From Lingula anatina (taxonomy: Eukaryota > Brachiopoda > Lingulata > Lingulida > Lingulidae): a DNA stretch of 64,000 nt. The stretch covers positions 62,001-126,000 of the forward strand of contig NW_019775439.1 in NCBI RefSeq assembly GCF_001039355.2. Reading direction: 5' to 3'. The position numbers and the translations under genes are program-made. Positions 46,534 through 64,000 of this stretch are shown piece after piece. The notes under the pieces were generated by a model. The model saw only the letters and a program-made list of their open reading frames with translations. It did no database searches and was not told where the DNA came from. Each line of letters starts with the position of its first letter. Within the stretch, counting starts at the first letter, position 1.

Positions 46534-47680
46534 CTTCCAGTGAGCGCTTGTCACATCCAGATTTGTATGGCAATACACAAGAGCACGTGACCTCAATCGA
46601 GCTCAGCCTTCTGGGAATTTGAAACGGCACGTGTCTCTGTCGCAATCCCTATCTATCACATTCCACGTCAAGCTGCCTTCATGAACACCTATATCTCAAA
46701 GCATGTACTTATTTAGGAAAACATCAATTTCGAATGTCAATATTAAAAACGCGAATTCATCCAATTTGTAATAAAACATTACGGTCTTGATAATCAGTTA
46801 TCGTATTAAAATCGATAGTTTCCCCACGTTTATTTATTATCTAAGAATATAACTATTATCTTAGCGAACTATTAGGCAAGCGTTGACGTCTTTTAAGCTT
46901 TCGAGGAGTTTTTTTTTGCACATGATTCCTTCTGCATTTATTTTCCAACAAAATTAACTTTTAAGCATAGGTTCTCAGTGCTGTTGCCGTACGCCCTCCG
47001 CGCGACTGCCTTGAAGATTGGTACGTGGACGGCACAGTCCCCTACACTTTAAAGCACTATGTGGTCAGAGAAAAGATACCTTATATTTTAAACATCTTTT
47101 TCCTGTTGCTATGCTTCTTAAAACCACCGAAGGCGGGTGGTTACGAGACCAAGAACGGGTCCAACCATTTCACGGGTATCTGAAGTCCACTGAAGACATT
47201 CTGACTCGGGATATAGTGAACAAGCTAGTTTTACCTTTCCATGTGTTATATTAGCTTTAAAGCATTGCTGATGTGGGTTATATGTGGAATCAAGATGGAG
47301 CCGGCAATATCGATGTCTAGAACCTTGGGTACCGAACGAAACCACTGCGGGAAGCGTGCGTTGCGGCCTAAGGGGTTATGACTTTTTTAAAATTTGTCAA
47401 AAGTTTTAGCTTGACAAGATCTTAGAGGCTATACAGAGGCCGTGAATCTGAACGATTTCGTACGACCATCTGCTTCCCCACGAGAAGGGACTTAAGCGCA
47501 GTATACCAGCACGGGCATCGCATGACATATGTAACCTAGGCTTTATTCTAACAAACATGCATCAGTTCTATAGACCTTTTTTCTAACACAAAACTTACTG
47601 AAGACAACAGCTGTCAGAGAGTTAACTCACGGCCGTCTCTAAAAGGTGTAAATAACTAAAAAAATAAACAACAAATATAT
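46534..47680. other. Intergenic; no gene seen
   Basis: No frame with domain or splice support. It separates the TRIM region from the 3' end of the RhoGEF gene. Confidence 0.4.
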
Positions 47681-47684
47681 TTGT

Positions 47685-50600
47685 ATATTTATTTCCCTCC
47701 ACGTTTCACACTATGGACGACATCAATACAAATGTCAATATACAAGTGTACAAAGACGTATATTGCATGCACCTATACATAACATGGCACCAAAAGAAAA
47801 TAAGTAATTCAAATGACCCTACCAGCTTGTTATATTTATTTTTAATTTTCTGGCGATCCCATGCCGCAACACGAAACGGCTTGGCATCTAAGATTGAAGC
47901 CTCTAAGAAGCACTAATAGGATTCAAACACAAAAGTATTCCAATCCCTTCGCAAATTTTAGGATTTTGCAAAAAGTGTATTGATTCAATTTACAAAATGA
48001 AAAGAATACCACAGTTCTAGTGTAATGCACGTTTTCAGAGTACTAGTAATTATATAAGAAGCACTTATTCGTATATGAATGAAAATACTTATGAAGCTTC
48101 AAGCACATACATGTACACATAATATGTCCCAGAAATGATCGATTTACTTTGCACTCGCACCACGCACTTGTCGTAATACATGTACATGTACCAGTACGAG
48201 TCAATATCTAACAAGGATCAACATATCAACATATTAAACATTATCACTGTCAAAATAAAATGCAAGGAAAGCCAAAACTCAAGAAAAAAATAAAAATAAT
48301 CAATCTGATCTCAAATTCCCAACTGTTTTTAACAGCTGTATCTGCCGAAAGAGAGAAAAATACACATTGTCTATTTACAAAACGGCAGTGTTGTTAATAA
48401 ATACCACAAATTATACTTTTATATTTACAAGCAAGTGCAGTACATATGCATTACACAATAAACATACATGTACATATTTCACTTTCACTTTTTCATTTAC
48501 ATAAATCCACTGAAAAGCAAGCTTTACAACTTAACAAATTAAAGTATAATGGACATAAATAACATACATTCAGCTGTTTATGACTTGTATACAGAATTGC
48601 ACATGTATCCCTAAAGAGTGACGATATGTGAAAAGCACATTGACAAGTGCAAATATTTCAGTTGCCCTCATAAAACGCACATCTGCACTATTTGTTTAAC
48701 ATGATAATGGGTACAAATTACTTCTCAATTTTTTTTTAGTAATTACCGTATTCTGCTTGGTTTTAATTATTTCACATATTTCACATCGCCAATCATTTTA
48801 TCCTGAAGGGTATTATTACAGAACCATCTTAAACACAACCTTTTTTAGATTCAGTTCCTAAAAGTAATACATCTTGACAATATAGGGGGTTCAAAATGTG
48901 TCAGTAATTACTGTATTATGAACATTTATATTAGTTATGACAAAGGTAACACCTGTACATTTGGGATCACATCATGTAGGAATGTATTCCCCCCTTGAGA
49001 TCTGATCAAAACATTTCAACTCTCAGAAAATACAGGTATATATCACATTTCAAATAAAGACCTATCATTTCCATAATAATTTAATATTATCATCTCTGTT
49101 GAAAAGCTTTCACAACAGCACTTCTACCAGTACATATATATTATTCTCACCACATATAACGATCAGACTGGGAATGTATATCTCAATACTCTGAAGTTTG
49201 GGAATTTCTATGTTTTCTTCTTTTCATGTTTCAATCCATCTAGGAATCATTCAAAATTACTTTTAAGTGTGTCAATTTCTCTACCTTTTTGACTTCAGAT
49301 AAAATAAATTAACTACAGTAAAAGAACATGTAGTTAATGTATAGCAAATCACAGATATGTCAAAATTTTCATAAAATTTGAAATGACCATTCGTAGTGAC
49401 TTAACTTTATAATTTGAAAAAAATATCATCAAATGTCTCTTTTCTGTACTAATATCTGTACATATAAATGTGCTCATCATAAACTGTTGGCTGTGACAGA
49501 AATCTTTAAAAGAAAATATACTTTTTTCATAAAGAGGAATCATTTTATTTTTAGTAGACTACACTGGAATGGTGTTTCTCAAATTCTGTAAACATATATG
49601 ACATATAATATGCACATATAAGCAAAATTAAATGAAGCAAATATTTTTACTGTTTGAAGAAATTTAAAGCTGGAATGTGCTTGCATCCAAAGCAAAGCTC
49701 ACAATTCTTCTAACACCACAACTTGAAGTATTAACCTTACTCTTGGTTTGCTATAAAAATCCAAAAACGATACATATGCTGGTTGAAATTCTTGACAACA
49801 TCAAGGCACAAAAAGCAATGATGTCACCACATGTTGTGCACTTTTGGATGGTACCATGGCTACCACAATTATGACATCATCAATATTACCACATTATATC
49901 AATTAGATACCGTGTATATCATGAGAACAAGTAAAGTGAACATGATTACCTGAATACATATTGTGTCATATATACTACATACACACGTTTATATCATAAG
50001 AAGCCCTCAAACTTTTCAACTGAATACAGACCCAACAGTGGATGTTGCATACATTACATCATAATTGCATGGCAATAATCATACGTCATGACTGTGTAGA
50101 AAAAAATAATAACAGAAATAAAACAAGACATTGCTGCACCATAGAAGTGCATGTATACATATCCAAGATAAAAAATCTTTAGGACACATATCAAAACTAT
50201 GATAGTAACTGAAAATGTGCTCTTAAATATTCTGACATAGGGTATAATTGTGACATCACAGGGTACAGCTGTGACATCACATGGGTTTAGCCGCGACATC
50301 ACATGGTGACATCACACAGGGTTTTTCTCCATCAATGACATCATAATCATGTGAGCACTTGTTTTTAGGATCACTTTGATTTGGATACATAAGCCACATA
50401 CAGTGAGTGTTTGCATGCTTCCTTTTGTTTGTACACTAAATTTTGCATCTACCAGTACTTTAAATAGATAAAGCTTTTTTCTCCCTCTTTTCTTTTGATG
50501 ATGGGGCACAAAAATGTCACAGCATGGTTTTTGAATATTTCAAATGGATTATGACCAACATACTGTCCCTGTTCTGGGGCGGATCCAGAGATCATTTCTG

Positions 50601-50816
50601 ACAGTCTTCCAAATTATCATTGTTCATCCATCCGCCTTTTTTTACCACCTTCCGACAGAAATCTGTCTTCCAGAAGACCCAGAGGGCAGCCTCAATATGC
50701 CCCTGCTGTTCTTAAAGCATTCAAACTTGTGGTTACTGGTTAGTACTGGACATATCACTGGTCATATATCCTCACTGCTCACTATGTCAGAATGACCACT
50801 GGCCAGACTGGCCACC
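47685..50816 (-). other. Probable long 3' UTR of the RhoGEF gene
   Basis: About 3.1 kb of AT-rich DNA with no supported exon, directly after the stop codon. A minus-strand AATAAA within gggaaataaatat near 47683-47697 could be the polyadenylation signal. Extent inferred. Confidence 0.35.
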
Positions 50817-63955
<13,139 letters not shown>

Positions 63956-64000
63956 CTGGGAAATGAAAAAAATTATGGTGCCACATGTATCCCAAATGAT

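Noticed and set aside
46292-46645. 117-codon minus-strand frame near 46.4 kb
   Set aside because: A different frame with an AGATGGCGG start and a donor is more plausible at the same place; neither is confirmed.

Overview
The window is metazoan genomic DNA: AT-rich, full of introns with GT/AG borders, microsatellites and short transposon remnants. It most resembles a bivalve or other lophotrochozoan. That placement rests on an intronless TRIM-NHL gene with a duplicate, ankyrin-repeat gene duplication and frequent tacatgta-type motifs; it is inference. There are two assembly gaps (9753-10348 and 35818-36039).

Region 1 (about 1-33.9 kb) carries three paralogous six-exon genes that I could assemble completely from splice sites and reading phase: gene 1 (+, 1228-5364, 729 aa), gene 2 (+, 14924-20626, 982 aa) and gene 3 (-, 28626-32570, 763 aa). 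Each encodes, in order, a CIDE-N (CAD)-like domain over two exons, one small exon with a RHIM-like amyloid motif, and a large ankyrin exon. The ankyrin array is interrupted by a conserved segment I do not recognise and is followed by a short tail over two exons. CIDE-N domains polymerise head to tail and RHIMs form amyloid signalling cores, so the architecture suggests an assembly-driven innate immune or cell-death scaffold. This is the main novelty of the window. Genes 1 and 3 lie in an inverted segmental duplication (arms about 5.4 kb). Genes 1 and 2 share about 3 kb of 3' flank.

Tail to tail with gene 2 is a seven-exon gene (-, 22429-26523, 463 aa) for a single-pass receptor-like protein: signal peptide, possible PLAT-like ectodomain, Thr/Lys-rich stalk, transmembrane helix and a tyrosine-rich tail. 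A truncated copy of its last exon remains next to gene 1 (7161-7373).

Region 2 (34-46 kb) has a 420-bp-arm palindrome against a gap, a TRIM-type RING/B-box/coiled-coil/NHL gene (43508-45367) and an inactivated duplicate (37517-39313) with a deleted RING start and an internal stop. It also holds a 967-bp inverted-repeat element related to a truncated copy at 11.6 kb.

Region 3 (about 47.7-64 kb) is the 3' half of a minus-strand Dbl-family RhoGEF of the MCF2L/DBS type. I resolved 15 coding exons: end of the spectrin-like region, linker, DH, PH, acidic linker, SH3 and C-terminal tail. The 5' part lies beyond the window. Two possible alternative first exons would give shorter isoforms.

All gene models are manual reads of splice sites and phase. 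Domain names come from motif recognition, not from database searches.
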